Source: Pseudomonas triticicola
Lineage (GTDB): Bacteria > Pseudomonadota > Gammaproteobacteria > Pseudomonadales > Pseudomonadaceae
DNA: 64,000 nt
Assembly (NCBI RefSeq): GCF_019145375.1
Contig: NZ_JAHSTX010000001.1
Span: 967,001-1,031,000 of the forward strand
Reading direction: 5' to 3'
The notes under the pieces are model-generated. The model was not told where the DNA came from, searched no databases, and saw only the letters and a list, made by a program, of their open reading frames with translations. Position numbers and translations under genes: made by a program. This document shows, piece by piece, positions 62,131 through 64,000 of the stretch; positions within the stretch are counted from its first letter, which is position 1, and the number at the start of each line of letters is the position of its first letter.

Positions 62131-62853
62131 TTATTTCAAATGGCCGCGATCAAACCACTCCAGCGCCGTGCGCCAGATGCAGATCCCCAGGAAATAAGCC
62201 GACATCAGCAACCACAAACCCATCACCAGCGGGTTGATCACCGGGTGATTGAGTACCAGCGACAGGCTGCACAACAGCCAGATCGCCGTCACCGCGATAT
62301 TGATCGGCATGAAACGCCGCACGCGAAACGGGTGCAGGAATTTCATCCGCGTCACCGTCAGCAAGGCCAGCGCGATCACGGTGAGAAAGGTAATCCACGG
62401 CCCCGGACCAATGATGTACAAACACAACGCAACCACGTTCCAGGCCGCCGGGAAGCCGACAAAATAGTTGTCCTTGCTCTTCATGTTGACGTTGCAGAAG
62501 CAGAACAGCGACGACACCAGAATCACCGACACCGTCAGCAGCAGGGTGTAATCAGGCAAGGGAATGTAGCGGTAGATAAACAGTGCCGGGATGAATACAT
62601 ACGTCAGGTAATCGATGACCAGATCAAGGATCGAACCGTCGAAACTCGGCAGCACCGATTGCACATTGACCTTGCGCGCCAGTGCGCCATCGAGGCCATC
62701 GACGATCAGCGCCACGCCCAGCCACATCAGGCAATGGATCGGCTGGTTTTCCAGCAGCGCGAGGGTGGCGAGGAAGGCGGTGACCACGCCAGTCGCGGTA
62801 AAACCATGGGCGCCCCATGCTTTGAGCCTGGCGATGTGTACGGTGGATATCAC
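62131..62853 (-). CDS. pcs: phosphatidylcholine synthase
   Basis: A 240-residue inner-membrane enzyme that condenses CDP-diacylglycerol with choline. Its CDP-alcohol motif is the Pcs variant DG-x2-AR-x12-G-x3-D-x3-D, seen as VDGLDGALARKVNVQS followed by FDGSILDLVIDYLTYV. About eight helices follow, with PAAWNVVALCLYIIGPGPW in the middle. The start is a GTG at 62853 with GGAG 9 nt upstream; a TTG at 62880 is the alternative. It allows phosphatidylcholine to be made from host or plant choline. Confidence 0.92.
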   Translation of the reverse strand: MISTVHIARLKAWGAHGFTATGVVTAFLATLALLENQPIHCLMWLGVALIVDGLDGALARKVNVQSVLPSFDGSILDLVIDYLTYVFIPALFIYRYIPLPDYTLLLTVSVILVSSLFCFCNVNMKSKDNYFVGFPAAWNVVALCLYIIGPGPWITFLTVIALALLTVTRMKFLHPFRVRRFMPINIAVTAIWLLCSLSLVLNHPVINPLVMGLWLLMSAYFLGICIWRTALEWFDRGHLK

Positions 62854-63113
62854 GGGGGCGTTCTCCAGAAAGTGAAGCAAGCCGGGTATCGCCCATCGTC
62901 AGAAAGGGCGTCGGCAAACCGGGTCGGGTTGCAGCTATCGACCGGTTTGGCCGGGATAAGGTTCACCACCCATGAATCTTAGCTGGCTCGCGGAAAATTT
63001 CTCGGATGCGATTTCATCGGTGAGCCGGCGTCAGCCCAACGGTGCTGGCGCTATGGCTGAGTCGGTCTATCGTTGCCTGACGCAATCAGGCCGGGGCCTC
63101 GGAGGATAACGTC

Positions 63114-63851
63114 ATGAACACCAGCGATTTGCTTGAACAACTGCTGCGAGGCCAGGCCTCGGCAGGACGACAACGCGGGGCTTCGGCCGGTGACGGTGTG
63201 GGCGGATTGCTCGGTGGCCTGTTGGGCGGCGGCAGTCAGACTGGAGCGGACGGCGCGGCTGCTTCGGGTGGCCTGGGCGGCCTGGGTGGTTTGCTCGGTG
63301 GCCTGCTCGGCGGTGGCGGCTTGGGAAGCGCCCTCGGTGGCGGCAGCCGAAGCCGTACCGGCGGGACCAATTACGCCGCACTCGCGTCGCTGGGCATGAT
63401 GGCGTACCAGGCGTACCAGGCCTGGCAACGCAGCCAGGCCAGCAAGGCGCCACAACAACTGCCGCAAACCGCCGACCTGCTCGCCGGCCCGCAAATCGAA
63501 ACCCATAGCCACGCGGTGCTGCGCGCCCTGATCGCCGCCGCCAAGGCTGACGGCCGCATTGATCAAGCGGAAAAACACCTCATCAGCAGGGAAATCGGCA
63601 AACACACCGTCGACCCACAGTTGCAACAATGGCTCAACGCCGAAGTCGCCAAACCGCTGGAGCCCCGCGAAGTGGCGCAATCCGCTGACGGCGATCCTGC
63701 CGTAGCCGCCGAAATGTACCTGGCCAGCGTCATGCTGGTGGACGACCAACAGGACGCCGAACGCAGCTATCTCGATGAGCTGGCCGCAGCCTTGAATATC
63801 GATCCCGACTTGCAGGTGCATCTGGAACAGCAGGCAAAAGGGCAAGCCTGA
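63114..63851 (+). CDS. DUF533/TerB-like protein
   Basis: A 245-residue protein. The N-terminal third is Gly-rich and low in complexity (LGGLGGLLGGLLGGGGLGSA). A short hydrophobic and Ala/Gln-rich part follows (YAALASLGMMAYQAYQAWQR). The C-terminal TerB-like helical domain begins LRALIAAAKADGRIDQAEKHLI and ends LDELAAALNIDPDLQVHLEQQ. The TerB-type metal-binding pattern is not clearly kept. E. coli YebE is of the same type; function unknown. GGAGG lies 8 nt before the ATG. A terminator follows. Confidence 0.85.
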   Translation: MNTSDLLEQLLRGQASAGRQRGASAGDGVGGLLGGLLGGGSQTGADGAAASGGLGGLGGLLGGLLGGGGLGSALGGGSRSRTGGTNYAALASLGMMAYQAYQAWQRSQASKAPQQLPQTADLLAGPQIETHSHAVLRALIAAAKADGRIDQAEKHLISREIGKHTVDPQLQQWLNAEVAKPLEPREVAQSADGDPAVAAEMYLASVMLVDDQQDAERSYLDELAAALNIDPDLQVHLEQQAKGQA

Positions 63852-63878
63852 CCCGCTGTAAAAATCCCTGACACTGCC

Positions 63879-63913
63879 AGCCCCGGCCGCTCCATCCGTC
63901 CGGGGCTTTTTTA
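63879..63913 (+). terminator. Rho-independent terminator
   Basis: AGCCCCGG and CCGGGGCT enclose a 13-14-nt loop and are followed by a T-run. It ends the DUF533 gene. Confidence 0.88.
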
Positions 63914-63983
63914 CCTCGATTGAATTTTTCCGCCGCCGTGTCGCTCTTCTGCATAACAGAACCCGTCTGCCATCGGTGTGCTC

Positions 63984-64000
63984 ATGAACAGGAACCTCGA
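63984..64000 (+). CDS. possible start of the next gene
   Basis: An ATG 17 bp before the window edge could open a rightward gene (MNRNL...). No ribosome-binding site of note precedes it, so this is only a pointer. Confidence 0.2.

Overview
The window is an intact stretch of chromosome from a fluorescent-group Pseudomonas (P. fluorescens/koreensis-like). This is inferred from high GC with strong third-position GC bias, a bkdR/bkdA1A2B/lpdV operon, the polyamine (pot/spu/pau) gene set, MntH, IlvE and Pcs. The intergenic gaps are also full of the 24-nt Pseudomonas REP sequence arranged as inverted pairs (REPINs). I see no rRNA, tRNA, prophage, insertion sequence or CRISPR array.

Layout. 1-8.4 kb: the end of an amino-acid binding protein, a zinc deacylase, an exported esterase, two unknown membrane/exported proteins, a chalcone-isomerase-fold protein, MntH, and a LexA-box-controlled radical SAM/DUF4130 pair of predicted DNA-repair genes. 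8.6-15.5 kb: branched-chain amino acid metabolism (ilvE, then lpdV-bkdB-bkdA2-bkdA1 with divergent bkdR). 15.5-19.1 kb: a sulfide/persulfide module (persulfide dioxygenase-like hydrolase, SqrR/BigR-type ArsR regulator, SQR-like flavoprotein, TauE exporter). 19.1-25.4 kb: hexuronate uptake and oxidation (TRAP transporter, SMP-30 lactonase, uronate dehydrogenase, OprD-type porin) with a shared operator-like motif. 25.7-28.5 kb: an MFS/HlyD efflux pair. 29.7-40.6 kb: spermidine/putrescine import (PotF-like, PotI, PotH, PotG) and the gamma-glutamylated polyamine pathway (glutamine amidotransferase, gamma-glutamylpolyamine synthetase, aldehyde dehydrogenase, FAD oxidase, PauR/PuuR-type regulator). 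A second synthetase/oxidase pair lies at 44.9-47.7 kb.

Between and after these: two tandem 94-residue secreted low-complexity proteins, a small HD hydrolase resembling alarmone hydrolases, an AT-richer orphan gene at 43 kb, a DeoR regulator, a bestrophin, MoaA, a CAP-domain protein, three consecutive peptidoglycan-active proteins (SleB, YkuD-type, YcbB-type), a sirtuin, two methyltransferases, phosphatidylcholine synthase and a DUF533/TerB-like protein.

The most unusual locus is 56.6-61.0 kb. A two-component system diverges from a DUF2790 exported protein, an exported protein made largely of six perfect-length 14-residue repeats, and a DipZ-type thiol-disulfide membrane protein. The shared intergenic region holds two 10-bp-spaced direct repeats typical of OmpR-family operators. 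Together these suggest a self-contained envelope (redox or metal stress) response cassette.

All calls come from reading the sequence and family knowledge; no database search was run.
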